A DNA stretch of 64,000 nt from Candidatus Merdivicinus faecavium (GTDB lineage Bacteria; Bacillota; Clostridia; Oscillospirales; Ruminococcaceae). Positions 36,901-46,163 of this stretch are shown one piece after another. The notes under the pieces were generated by a model, which did not search any database, was not told where the DNA came from, and saw only the letters and a program-made list of their open reading frames with translations. Position 1 is the first letter of the stretch; every line of letters begins with the position of its first letter. Where the stretch lies: the NCBI GenBank assembly GCA_018716285.1, contig DVKD01000028.1, forward strand, positions 1 to 64,000. Reading direction: 5' to 3'. The translations under genes were made by a program, and so were the position numbers.

Positions 36901-39695
36901 ATGAGCAGCGCCTCGCGGGCGGCGTCCCGGCGTCTCCCGCCGCCGCAGAGCTCGTCGAGCTCCTCCCGGAGGGGGGAAAGCTCCCCGCCGGTGACAAGGC
37001 AGGCCGGAAGACCGCTGTTTTCCCGCAGCTGCCGGGCGAAATCGACAATCCCCGCAAGGTAGCGCGCGCTGCCGTCGGCCGGAAGGCCGAGCTTTCCGCA
37101 GAAGGAGGCAAGCAGCGTCTCCGTCCGCTCGATCGACTCCCCGAAAGCGGCAAGGCGGCTGCCCAGCTCGCTGCGGACCGAGGAGCTGTAGGCGGAGAGC
37201 TGCCACTCCCGCAGCGGATGCCCGGCAGGGCCCCCGCAGGCGATGGCGGCGGCCTGCATTTCCTCGGCGATATCCTCCCAAACCTGGACGGTGCGGGCAG
37301 TCAGGCCCTCCACCTCCTCAGGCAGGAAGCAGATATCGGCGGGGGCGTCCAGGCTCGCCTCGTAGCGGGTGATCGCCTCCCAGGCGGAGAAGCCGCAGGG
37401 GCGCTGCCGGTGAAGGGCCGCGACATAGGCGTTGAGTTCCTGCCGCAGCGCGTAAAGCCGCTCGGCCTGCTCCTCGTAATTTTCGGCCGGGCGGATGTGG
37501 CCGATGGCGAGGGCCTGCTGGAGCTGGGAGAGGACGTCCCGCTTCTTGGCCTTATTGGAGTGCAGCTCGAGGGCAAAGGGGCCGAGGCCGATCTTTTCGA
37601 GCCGCTTCTGGACGACTGAAAGGGCGGCCATCTTCTCGGCGAGGAAGAGGACGCTCTTGCCGTGATAGAGGGCGTTGGCGATGATGTTGGTGATGGTCTG
37701 GGACTTGCCGGTGCCGGGCGGGCCGTGGAGGACAAAGCTCTTTCCCTGCCCGGCCGCGCAGATGGCGGCGAGCTGAGAGGCGTCGGCTGTGATGGGGACG
37801 GCCATATCGGCGGGACGGTACTCCTCGTCGAGCCGCTCCGGGGCGGGGAATTCGCCGTCCGGCGCCCACTCCATCCGGCCGGACATGAGGCTGCGGACGA
37901 TCTTATTGCGCTTTAAATCCTCAGCCCGGTTGCGGATATCGCTCCACATGATAAACTGGCTGAAGGAAAACAGGCCGAGGAAGGCGCGCTTTTCGATATC
38001 CCAGCGCGGCTGGCCGGCGGTTGCCCGGCGGACGGCGGAAAAAACCGCTTCCAGGTCGGCTCCCTGACGGTCATGCGGCAGCGAATCCAGGCCGGGAATG
38101 CTGATGCCGAAATCCTGCCGCAGCATCTCGAGGAGGGTGATGTTCATCTGGGGCTCGTCGTCCCGCATCCGCACCACATATCCGTACGGCGGGGTTTTGC
38201 GGACAATCTCGACGGGCAGCAGCACAAGCGGGGCATAGCGCGGCTTTTCGCTCAGCTCCGATTCGTACCATTTGAGAAGGCCGACGGCCAGGTAGAGGGT
38301 GTTCGAGCCGTTTTCCTCCAAACTCAGACGGGCCTGGCGGTACAAATAGGTCATGGCGGGGGCGACCTCCTGCTCGGGCAGGAAGGCATGCAGCAGCCCC
38401 GCTTCCAGGTCGGAGGCGGCGATCAGCGGGATTTCGGGCTGATCCTCGTCCAAGCGGAAGAGCCTGCGCTCCTCCCGGACGAGCTTCCATTCCTCCGGGC
38501 TTCCGGCGACCCGGAATTCGGTCCCGGCTGCAACTGCGTCCCCAAGGGAGGCGCAGTCGGGGGTGATGAGCTGTAAGGCGCTGCGGGTCACCCGGAAATT
38601 GATGAGCATGTTGCGCAGGCTCAGGTCGAGCAGCCGGCGCTCCCAGAGCTGCTGGCGGGAGAGGACGGGCTCCGGCGCGGGACGCGGCTGGGCAGCCCCC
38701 TGCCCCCCTTCCCCCAAAAGGGGCGCGATGCCGCCCTCGCGGGCGCGGCTGATGTCCAGCAGGAAGAGGAAGCTCCCGTCGAGCACCCGCCCGCAGACAA
38801 GCGCGCAGGCCTCTTCGAAGCTGTCCTCCTGGCCCCGGGCAGCCGCCGCGGCGTCAAACAGGAGGATTTCGGCAGTCCTATCCCCATTTGGCTCCCAGAC
38901 TGACGGCAGGTCGTCCTGAATGCTCTCGGCAAAGCGGCGCTCCTCGAGCCAGCAGCCTGCCGACACGGTCTCTTCCTCAAAAATCACCAGCGGGTGAAGG
39001 CCCGCGGCCTCCAGGCAGGCGCAGCTGAGGAGGGTGAACTCGAGAGTGCTCCCCTCGCCGCCTGCAAACAGCGCGGAAGCGGGGCGGGCCTGCGGAAAAT
39101 GCTCCCCGGCTTCGGCCAAGGCCAATTTCCGCGCCCGGATGGCCTCATAGATTGCCCTTGTCTGCAAAAGGACAGCCCCGCTGCTCTGGCTGCGGTAACC
39201 GGCAAAGTCCTCCGCGCCCCATCCGGCGAGAAGCTTTCTCCCATCCGCAAGCAGTTCCCCGACGCCCGGATCTCCGGGCAGGACGTAGGCGGCGGTCAGC
39301 TCCGGAAGGAGCTCCCGCCCCGGCCATTGGTGCGGGGAAAGGAGGGTGACCGGGCAGCTTTCGCGGAGCAGCTCCCCCTCTTCCCCGTCGGCGGACAGCA
39401 AGATCTTCCCCTCGGTCTGCTGCGGGAGGGCGGCGAGGAACTCCCCGGACAGGCGCAGCCCGGAAAGGTCGAGCTGCACCCGTTCCCCCGCCGGGAGGAA
39501 GGGCAGCTCGCAGCTCCATTCCGCGGCAAAGGCCGGCTCGAATTCCAGCTTGACCTGCAGCCCGCTCAGCGGCTCCTCCCCCGCGTTCAGGAGGATCAGC
39601 CGCTGGATCAGCGGGAGGCGGTTCTGCTCCATCGCGCAGTTCACGATGCTGCTCCACAAAATATCAGCTGTCAGCCGCCCGTCCATATCCGTCAC
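33957..39695 (-). CDS. DUF4011-type SF1 helicase with Vsr-like nuclease region and C-terminal DUF3320-like region (1912 aa)
   Basis: RRLLDLSLRNMLINFR; Walker A HGPPGTGKSQTITNI; DLVIFDEASQLP; VVGDPKQLPPT; LNVAVSRAR; FRIDLAVVDPRRPGEYLLGILCDGNSYKAGKTARDR...LGWKLHHVW. Confidence 0.88.
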   Translation of the reverse strand: MTDMDGRLTADILWSSIVNCAMEQNRLPLIQRLILLNAGEEPLSGLQVKLEFEPAFAAEWSCELPFLPAGERVQLDLSGLRLSGEFLAALPQQTEGKILLSADGEEGELLRESCPVTLLSPHQWPGRELLPELTAAYVLPGDPGVGELLADGRKLLAGWGAEDFAGYRSQSSGAVLLQTRAIYEAIRARKLALAEAGEHFPQARPASALFAGGEGSTLEFTLLSCACLEAAGLHPLVIFEEETVSAGCWLEERRFAESIQDDLPSVWEPNGDRTAEILLFDAAAAARGQEDSFEEACALVCGRVLDGSFLFLLDISRAREGGIAPLLGEGGQGAAQPRPAPEPVLSRQQLWERRLLDLSLRNMLINFRVTRSALQLITPDCASLGDAVAAGTEFRVAGSPEEWKLVREERRLFRLDEDQPEIPLIAASDLEAGLLHAFLPEQEVAPAMTYLYRQARLSLEENGSNTLYLAVGLLKWYESELSEKPRYAPLVLLPVEIVRKTPPYGYVVRMRDDEPQMNITLLEMLRQDFGISIPGLDSLPHDRQGADLEAVFSAVRRATAGQPRWDIEKRAFLGLFSFSQFIMWSDIRNRAEDLKRNKIVRSLMSGRMEWAPDGEFPAPERLDEEYRPADMAVPITADASQLAAICAAGQGKSFVLHGPPGTGKSQTITNIIANALYHGKSVLFLAEKMAALSVVQKRLEKIGLGPFALELHSNKAKKRDVLSQLQQALAIGHIRPAENYEEQAERLYALRQELNAYVAALHRQRPCGFSAWEAITRYEASLDAPADICFLPEEVEGLTARTVQVWEDIAEEMQAAAIACGGPAGHPLREWQLSAYSSSVRSELGSRLAAFGESIERTETLLASFCGKLGLPADGSARYLAGIVDFARQLRENSGLPACLVTGGELSPLREELDELCGGGRRRDAAREALLITYQKEILLFNEPTARREWEQASDSWILPRIFGQNKVLKSLRALAKDPKSLLKEQVESGLNLLAEYDQGTRIIAGKERVFAARFGPLWKEREPDWRTLEQSFEKGCRLQEAAAGLADSPEARRELLTNAARCYLSNRTGPDDAAGAELGALVESFAEMKREAERIWSLGRIRTAQQEEGGQLALLRERQRRWGENLSLLRGWCSWIAAEQRAVGEGLRVLAAACRSGAVEPEQLMASYHRGLYAACADAMIESEPALSGFHGEMFEAKVRKFRRMSSDFEQLTRRELIARLSARIPAPSAGIAASSETGILQKAIRSGGRALSIRRLFDSIPNLLRLLCPCMLMSPISVAQYIDPQYPPFDLVIFDEASQLPTCEAVGAIARGENVIVVGDPKQLPPTAFFTNAPQSGEDFEQEDLESILDDCLALSMPEEHLRWHYRSRHESLIAFSNRQYYGNLYTFPSPCDLESKVSLVPVGGSYDRGRSKQNRAEAEAVVGEILRRLSDDRLAKESIGVVTFSAVQQNLIEDLLLEAFAEHPGLEEKNAAAEEPIFVKNLENVQGDERDVILFSIGYGPDEDGRVALNFGPLNREGGWRRLNVAVSRARREMKVYSTLRASQIDLSRTRAEGVAGLKAFLEFAEKGYAALATPAQELSVQRDPFAELLASHVRRLGYEVRTHVGCSAFRIDLAVVDPRRPGEYLLGILCDGNSYKAGKTARDRNMNQESVLRSLGWKLHHVWVLEWREDPVREIGRIRDAIENALRQERQAPLPPPEERRPPELDQARFEREPEPEEKRAPYVVCKLPERPAGVEEFCLPEHDGEILAQMKQVLEAEAPVSGELLCRRVMNAWGITRMTAKVERRFAPLLEKLPGSQTRWEDRTFYWSRRRGPRKYADFRVPGVPGADDFRRDAEDIPPEEFANAVRYVLERQISLPKEDLVREVYRLFGFQRTGSVIAGAAEAGLRAAVRRGCAAEDEGRFVLPQG

Positions 39696-39902
39696 CCTTC
39701 TCTCTGTTGTTTTTGATATCGTTTCCCCTTCATTTTATCCCAGAAGGCGGCCCTTCGTCAACCGGATTTCTTCGTGATTTCAGACAAACTTTCCCCGCCT
39801 TCCCCTGCGATCTTTGACCCTCCCGGACGTTTCGGCAAACCTGCCAAAAAGCGGCCTCAGCGGGCACTTTCAGGGCAGTTTTTCAGGATATTTCGCACAA
39901 AA

Positions 39903-39932
39903 AAACCGTCCATCGGGAAGATGGACGGTTTG
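39903..39932 (-). terminator. Intrinsic terminator
   Basis: AAACCGTCCAT CGGGAAG ATGGACGGTTT with poly-A on + (U-tract on minus transcript). Confidence 0.75.
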
Positions 39933-39951
39933 TGAATTTTCTGTTTCCGGT

Positions 39952-41745
39952 TCAGTTCAGGTAGTTGAGGGGGTTCATGCGGGAACCGTTGATGCGGACC
40001 TCGAAGTGGCAGTGGTTGCCGAAGGAGTAGCCGGTGCTGCCCGCGCCCGCGATGACCTGACCCTGCGAGACGGTCTGGCCGACCGAAACATTGAGGGTCG
40101 AGTTGTGGGCGTAAAGGGTCTGGACGCCGTTGCCGTGGTCGATGATGACCGCCTTGCCGTAGGAGTCGTACCAGCCGGCGAGGACGACGGTGCCGCTGGC
40201 GGAGGCGACGATGCCGGTGCCGTAGGGGCAGGCAATGTCGATCGCCCTGTGGCCCGAGCTGTAGTAGCAGCTGATATAGCCGCCGCTGCTGACCGGCCAG
40301 ATAAAGGTGCCGCTGTAGCTGCCGGTGCCGGTGGAAGAGGAGAGGACCCGGCCGCTCGCATAGGTGACCTGCTGCTTGGTGCCCTCCACAACCTTTTTGG
40401 TGACGGGCTCCTGGATAACTTCGGTCTCCAGGACCTCGCGGTTGGTTTCATAACCGTCGATGTACTCGACAGAAGCCGTGACCTGGCAGAGGCCGTTCTG
40501 GCCCTCCTGCACGGTCTTGGTGTAGCCGACGTACTGGCTGCTGTCCTGGGTGGTCTCGGTCTCGTAGGCGACCTCCTCGGTGGTCACCTCGGTGCGGGTG
40601 ACGCGGACCGAAAGGAAGGGCTTCTCGGTGGAGATCAGGGCCTCCTGGCCGATAAAGCAGTTCTCCTCGATATCGGGGTTGAGCGCCTTGAACTCGGCGT
40701 AGGTGAGGCCGTTCTTGTTGGCAATCTGGATGGGGCTGTCGCCCTCTTCGATGGTGTAGGTGCGTTCCGCCGATTCGGTCGAGAGGAGGAGATCCTGCAT
40801 CTCCTCATTGGAAATCAGGCTGTCTTTGAGGTACAGGCCGTCTTTGAGCTCGATCGTTTTCACAAAGGAAACGACCTCGCCCTCAGCGCCGGTGCGGTAC
40901 TTGTCGAGGGTCGAATCCAGAATCTCCTCGATCAGAGTGGTGTCGGTGACGGCGCCGTAAAAATCGCCGTCGATATAGAGGCCCTGCGCCTCAAAAATAT
41001 CCTCATTGGACATCCGGATCAGGCTGTCGGTCATCTTGTCCGCATCCGAAATCAGCTCAGAGTTGACTGCGACAACGGAAAGTTCCGGATCGATTTCGAT
41101 ATTGGCGGCCGTGCCGTCGGTGTGGATGATCCGCTGGCGGAGCATTTCCTGGGCGGTGGTGAGCACCGACTCATCGGTAATGTAGCCGACATGTTCGCCC
41201 TGGCTTGTCACCTCAAGGGCGTAATCCACCCGCGTGGCGGCGCCGACGACGTTGACTAAAACCAGAACGCCGAAAACCGGCGCGGCATAGTTGAGGATGG
41301 TCGTAAAAAATCTGCTGTTGTTGCGCACGCCGCAATACACATAGGCTGCGGCGCTGCCCGCGCCTTCCTCCCGGAATCTCCGGAAGATCTGGCCCGGCGC
41401 ACGGTACATCTTGACAAAAGGCATCGCGGCGTTCCGGCAGAAGCGTCCGCCCTCTTTGCGCAGCAGGGAAGCGGCCTTGCGGGCATTCCCTCCGATCAAC
41501 GCGGCCGCCTTTCCGAATGCTTCCGCACAGGTTCTGCGGAAGCCGCGGCTGCTTTCCTCCGCAGCCCGGGCGGTATAGAGGCAGAGGCTCTTGGCCTGTC
41601 CGCCCGCCGCGTGAAACGCTTTATGAAGAAGCTGCCCGGCTTTTTGACGCAGGGCGCTTTGTTCAAGCTTGTCCTGTATGTAATTCCAGCTGGAATCGGT
41701 CTTTTCTTTCAAGTCAGAAATCCATTTTCCAACCTGCAAAGCCAT
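39952..41745 (-). CDS. M23 family peptidase with LysM and G5 domains
   Basis: C-terminal GHRAIDIACPYGTGIVASASGTV...HCHFEVRINGSRMNPLNYL; YTIEEGDSPIQIANKNGLTYAEFKALNPD; G5-like segment ETETTQDSSQYVGYTKTVQEG. Confidence 0.92.
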   Translation of the reverse strand: MALQVGKWISDLKEKTDSSWNYIQDKLEQSALRQKAGQLLHKAFHAAGGQAKSLCLYTARAAEESSRGFRRTCAEAFGKAAALIGGNARKAASLLRKEGGRFCRNAAMPFVKMYRAPGQIFRRFREEGAGSAAAYVYCGVRNNSRFFTTILNYAAPVFGVLVLVNVVGAATRVDYALEVTSQGEHVGYITDESVLTTAQEMLRQRIIHTDGTAANIEIDPELSVVAVNSELISDADKMTDSLIRMSNEDIFEAQGLYIDGDFYGAVTDTTLIEEILDSTLDKYRTGAEGEVVSFVKTIELKDGLYLKDSLISNEEMQDLLLSTESAERTYTIEEGDSPIQIANKNGLTYAEFKALNPDIEENCFIGQEALISTEKPFLSVRVTRTEVTTEEVAYETETTQDSSQYVGYTKTVQEGQNGLCQVTASVEYIDGYETNREVLETEVIQEPVTKKVVEGTKQQVTYASGRVLSSSTGTGSYSGTFIWPVSSGGYISCYYSSGHRAIDIACPYGTGIVASASGTVVLAGWYDSYGKAVIIDHGNGVQTLYAHNSTLNVSVGQTVSQGQVIAGAGSTGYSFGNHCHFEVRINGSRMNPLNYLN

Positions 41746-41960
41746 CGCTGCTCTCTCCTCTCAGTTACAATTCGGTTACAACAGTTCCTATTATAACATA
41801 TTCTCGGGAAATTGCAACCTTTTTGTTACCGCTTTTTCATCAAGCAGCGGCTTTTCATGGATTTGCACAATAAAATTAAACTGGTATTGTTATTTTGACG
41901 TGTTATGGAAGCGAATTTCTCTCGAACGGCGACATTTTTTCATCATCGGCCTTCTATTTA

Positions 41961-43070
41961 TTACAAACTGGTTACATTCTCTTCGAATTCATCAAGCAGC
42001 GTACCGATAATGGCGTTGGAAACAAGGAAGCCTTCCGGCGTCAGACAGAAAAGCGGGCCCGCCCGCATCAGCCCCGCCCTGCGGAAGGAATCCGCCCGCT
42101 TTTGGAGCCGCGCGCAGGCAGCCTCCGGAAGGCCCAGCTTCCGCAAATCCACCCCGGCCGCCAGACGCAGCCCCAGCATCAGCCGTTCTGCGGGGCCGCC
42201 GCCCGGGCCGTCGTCCACGGTATTTGTCCCCCCGGAGATGAGGTAGGCGTCCAGCCCGCGGGGATGGTAAAACCGCCGCCCTTCCAGCAGGGAGTGCGCG
42301 GCCGGACCGAAGCCGATATAATCCTCCGCCTGCCAGTATTTGAGGTTGTGGCGGCATTCCTCGCCCGGCTTTGCAAAATTGGAGATCTCGTACTGGGCAA
42401 ACCCCATGCGGGCAAGCTCTCGGACCGTCTGCAGGTAGAGGTCCGCCGCCGCATCCTCGTCGGGGCAGAGGCGCTGCATGCCGTTCCGGGCGAAGGGGGT
42501 GCCCGGCTCGATCTTCAATAAATAAGCGGAAATATGCCCGACTCCCGCCGCGGCGAAGCTTTCGAGCGTCCTGTGCAGCGATTCCGGCCCCTGGTGCGGG
42601 ATGCCGAGCATCACGTCGAGGCTGATCCGCGCAAAGCCCGCCTCCCGCGCCTCCCGCACCGCCTCCCCGATCCGGGCGGCGGAATGGCGGCGGCCAAGGG
42701 CGGCAAGCTCTTTTTCGTTTGCGGACTGCGCCCCGAAGGAGATGCGGTTGGCCCCCGCCTTCCGCAGGGCGGAGAGCCAGCCGGGGGAAACGCTGTCGGG
42801 GTTCGCCTCGGCGGTGATCTCCCCCTCGAGGGCGAAGACCTCCCGGCAGGCCGCGATCATCTCCCCCAGCAGCTCCGCCTCCATCATCGACGGGGTGCCG
42901 CCTCCGAAATAGAGGCTGTCCGCCCGCAGCCCGCGGCCCGCATAGCTTCGGATCTCCCGCAGGACGGTATCGGCGTAGGCGCGACGCCCGCTGCGGTCGG
43001 TGACCGAGTAGAAGTCGCAGTAGCCGCACTTGGAGGCGCAGAACGGGATGTGGATGTAGAGCCCGGTCAT
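41961..43070 (-). CDS. hemW: HemW-like radical SAM heme chaperone / oxygen-independent coproporphyrinogen oxidase family
   Basis: LYIHIPFCASKCGYCDFYS; LYFGGGTPSMM; ANPDSVS; FGAQS. Confidence 0.92.
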   Translation of the reverse strand: MTGLYIHIPFCASKCGYCDFYSVTDRSGRRAYADTVLREIRSYAGRGLRADSLYFGGGTPSMMEAELLGEMIAACREVFALEGEITAEANPDSVSPGWLSALRKAGANRISFGAQSANEKELAALGRRHSAARIGEAVREAREAGFARISLDVMLGIPHQGPESLHRTLESFAAAGVGHISAYLLKIEPGTPFARNGMQRLCPDEDAAADLYLQTVRELARMGFAQYEISNFAKPGEECRHNLKYWQAEDYIGFGPAAHSLLEGRRFYHPRGLDAYLISGGTNTVDDGPGGGPAERLMLGLRLAAGVDLRKLGLPEAACARLQKRADSFRRAGLMRAGPLFCLTPEGFLVSNAIIGTLLDEFEENVTSL

Positions 43071-43408
43071 CTGCCCCCCACCTTTCCCGCGCCATGCCGC
43101 GCCTGAAGCGATGCCGCCGCCCAGAAGCTTTCAGCCAGCCGCCACGCTGCGGCGGCAGCGGCAGCCCCGCTGAAAATCAGGCTGAACGCCTTCGTATTGC
43201 CGGCGCTCACCCCGCCCAGCGCGCAGCGCAGCAGGAAATACCCGATCCCGGCCAGTATAATGAATGCCGTGCGGCAGCTTTCCTCCACTGCGGCAAAGGC
43301 TTCCCAAACGCTTCCGAGCAGCAGTTCGGCCAGAAGAAGGCAGAGCACGGCCAGAAAGCCCTCCATCCCGTACCGCCAGCGCCTTTCCCGGATTCCATGC
43401 ATCCTCAT
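43067..43408 (-). CDS. Small membrane protein, unknown function
   Basis: 4-nt overlap with hemW; three hydrophobic segments. Confidence 0.55.
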   Translation of the reverse strand: MRMHGIRERRWRYGMEGFLAVLCLLLAELLLGSVWEAFAAVEESCRTAFIILAGIGYFLLRCALGGVSAGNTKAFSLIFSGAAAAAAAWRLAESFWAAASLQARHGAGKVGGR

Positions 43409-43694
43409 CTCCTCCTTTTCCCTATCATTGTATCATATTTACAGCATTTTGCAACCAATATACAAATGCAATACACATACAGGATGTGCGGAAATGCGCG
43501 CAGCAGGATTTTTCGCCCAATTTCACAACAATTTTTTCCAGTTTTTCCGTCAATTCGATACGCAAGTTTTGTAAATAGAAGCGGCATTTAGAAAATATTG
43601 ATAATTTTGTAAAAAAACAAGAAAAAATATATGATTTTCTTGCATTTTGACAAATTTCCCGTTATAATGACAAGTGGAGAAAGGTGGTTACTTT

Positions 43695-44759
43695 ATGGAA
43701 CAGCAAACACGCAGACCCCAAAAGCCGCGCCGTGGATTGACCGGCTTTTTTATGATTTTGAGCATCCTGCTCTGTCTGGTCCTGGCAGCCCTGCTGCTCA
43801 TCGGCTGGCTTTCCCAGCGCAGCCGCGCGGCCGAGACCCTCGCACAGACCCAGTCGCTCGAACAGCAGCTGGCCGACACCCAGGCGGAGCTTGCCGAGCT
43901 CCGGGAAACGACGATCCCCGTCGAGCTTTTCCAGGGCTATGCCCAGCAATTTGGGGTGAGCGCCGAGTTCGTCCAGCAGTTTTTCCCGGACAAGCTGGTA
44001 TATAAGGATGAAACCGGCATCGTCTATGCCGATATCGACGAATCGCTCCCGCAGAACAGCTACGACTGGCAGTACCTCTCCCGGGAAGGCGGGCGCTATT
44101 CCTACCTGCCGCCGGACGGGCCGGCCGCCCTTCTCGGCATCGACGTGTCCAGGCACCAGGGCGAGATCGACTGGCAGCGGGTCAAGGCGGACGGGATCTC
44201 CTTTGCCATGCTCCGGGCGGTCTACCGCGGCTACGGCGAGAGCGGCAACCTGCGGGTGGACGAAACTTTTGAAGAGAATCTCGAGGGCGCCCTTGCGGCG
44301 GGCCTCGACGCCGGGATCTATGTCTTCTCCCAGGCCGTAACGGAGGAGGAGGCGATTGAGGAAGCCGAGCTGGCCCTTTCGCTGATCGAAGGGCGCGACA
44401 TCGCTTATCCCGTTGTTTTTGATATGGAAGAGATCGCCGGAGACGCAGCGCGCACCGCCGGCCTCACCACAGAAGAGATCACCGACATCGCCATCGCCTT
44501 CTGCGATACGGTCGAGGCGGCGGGCTATGAATCGATGATCTACGGCAACCTCAAGTGGCTGGCCGCCAAGATGGATCTCTCCCGCCTGACCGGCTACGAC
44601 AAATGGCTCGCCCAGTATTACCGCACGCCGGCCTTCCCCTACGAGTTCCAGATGTGGCAGTACACCAGCACCGGACAGGTCGACGGGATTTCGGGGGATG
44701 TGGACCTCAATCTTTGTTTTGCAGAATATCCTAAAAATGACTTGGAACAAACGGAGTAA
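43695..44759 (+). CDS. GH25 family lysozyme with N-terminal TM anchor
   Basis: LLGIDVSRHQGEIDWQRVKADGISFAMLRAVYRGY...MWQYTSTGQVDGISGDVDLN. Confidence 0.92.
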   Translation: MEQQTRRPQKPRRGLTGFFMILSILLCLVLAALLLIGWLSQRSRAAETLAQTQSLEQQLADTQAELAELRETTIPVELFQGYAQQFGVSAEFVQQFFPDKLVYKDETGIVYADIDESLPQNSYDWQYLSREGGRYSYLPPDGPAALLGIDVSRHQGEIDWQRVKADGISFAMLRAVYRGYGESGNLRVDETFEENLEGALAAGLDAGIYVFSQAVTEEEAIEEAELALSLIEGRDIAYPVVFDMEEIAGDAARTAGLTTEEITDIAIAFCDTVEAAGYESMIYGNLKWLAAKMDLSRLTGYDKWLAQYYRTPAFPYEFQMWQYTSTGQVDGISGDVDLNLCFAEYPKNDLEQTE

Positions 44760-44802
44760 TCGGTGTAATATATAGCAATTTTATGAAAAATGCAAAATGT
44801 TC

Positions 44803-44825
44803 ACAGGTAAGATATATTTACCTGT
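44803..44825. promoter_or_regulatory. Operator-like inverted repeat upstream of ROK regulator
   Basis: ACAGGTAA GATATAT TTACCTGT, perfect 8-bp arms, immediately upstream of TATAGT. Confidence 0.65.
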
Positions 44826-44900
44826 TGAAAATTTGGTATAGTATGAAAGGAACCGCGCTTTATAGCGCATTCAAAAAAAGAAGAAAGGCAGGGTAACCCA

Positions 44901-46061
44901 ATGATCTCAAACGGAATCAGTAAACTTGACCTAAAACGCCGCAACCGTATGCAGATTCTCCGTCTGCTGCGCCGCAACGGACCGACATCCAGAATCGACA
45001 TAGCACGGGAAATTGGTATTACCAAAGCGGCCGTCACCATCATTACCAACGAGATGATCCAGGACGGTATCTTGTACGAAAAGGGCGAACAGCGCACGCC
45101 CGAGGCCCGCGCCACCCGGGGCCGCAAAAAGATCCTCCTCGACATCTGCGCCACCTACAAGATGGACATGGGCATAGTGCTGGAGGGGCAAAACCTCTAC
45201 GCCGGCGTCTCCACCCTCTGGGGCGAGGTCGTCGAAAAGCAGACCGTCCCCGTCGCCATCGGCGCCTCGCGGGAGGAGATCGTCACCCAAATGGAGGATC
45301 TCTACCGCCAGCTCATCTACAAAAACGACCTGAAGCCGGAACAGATCACCGGGCTTGGGATCTGCATCAGCCCCCGCTTTTTCGACACCCTGCACATCAA
45401 GCGGGGCGTCCAGCCGGATTACAGCGATTTCGAAAAATATATCCAGAAGTTTGTCCATGTTCCCTTCCTCTTCGGCACCCTCTCCGAGGGGGCGGCCATC
45501 GCGGAGGTCGACTACTGGCAGCACAAGACCGTGCCCGCCGACGACATCATGCTCATCCGCTGCGCGGAAACCCTTGAGGGCGCGGTCATCATCGGGCAGG
45601 AGCTTTACCGCGGCGCGTCGGGCCGGGTGCTCCATATCCCGGAGCCGGACCGTTCTGCGGTGGAGAAAGCCCTTTGGGAAAAGGCGGGCGAGGTCTTTTC
45701 CGCCGAACGGACCCCCAACCTCTGGCGGCTGACCGACGGCAATATCGGACGGCTCCGCTACATCCTGCGGGAGGGACGAACCTTTGAATGCGACAAACCG
45801 ATTCAGAATCTGCTCGAGGAATTTGTCCGGGCGCGCGCCAGCAACATCCCGCTGGCCGCAGAACTCTACGATCCCGGCAAAATTCTCCTCTTCGCCGCCC
45901 ATCCGGGCGAAAAATGGATCGCCGAGACGATCCGCAAGCTGCTTGCCGAGCAGCTTCCCGGCTACACGGTCGAGCTCTGCCGCCTCGAGGAGCGCTGCCT
46001 TTTTCTGGCCGGCGCCGCCCTTGCCACCCGCGAGTTCTTCGGCAACCGCGGAGGGTATTGA
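44901..46061 (+). CDS. ROK family transcriptional regulator (NagC/XylR-like)
   Basis: N-terminal HTH RRNRMQILRLLRRNGPTSRIDIAREIGITKAAVTIITNEMIQDG; ROK-like C-terminus. Confidence 0.85.
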   Translation: MISNGISKLDLKRRNRMQILRLLRRNGPTSRIDIAREIGITKAAVTIITNEMIQDGILYEKGEQRTPEARATRGRKKILLDICATYKMDMGIVLEGQNLYAGVSTLWGEVVEKQTVPVAIGASREEIVTQMEDLYRQLIYKNDLKPEQITGLGICISPRFFDTLHIKRGVQPDYSDFEKYIQKFVHVPFLFGTLSEGAAIAEVDYWQHKTVPADDIMLIRCAETLEGAVIIGQELYRGASGRVLHIPEPDRSAVEKALWEKAGEVFSAERTPNLWRLTDGNIGRLRYILREGRTFECDKPIQNLLEEFVRARASNIPLAAELYDPGKILLFAAHPGEKWIAETIRKLLAEQLPGYTVELCRLEERCLFLAGAALATREFFGNRGGY

Positions 46062-46085
46062 GCCGCCGGCACCCGCCGTATGTGC

Positions 46086-46130
46086 AAAACAACCCGGAAC
46101 GATGCAGGACACATCGTTCCGGGTTGTTTT
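46086..46130. terminator. Strong bidirectional terminator
   Basis: AAAACAACCCGGAACGATG CAGGACA CATCGTTCCGGGTTGTTTT, 19-bp perfect stem. Confidence 0.9.
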
Positions 46131-46163
46131 AATTGACACGGGAAAAAGGCGCGCCCGCGGAGG

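Noticed and set aside
41992-43095. 367-aa minus-strand ORF overlapping hemW
   Set aside because: Shifted-frame shadow of hemW with G/R/A-rich composition; hemW frame has all motifs.
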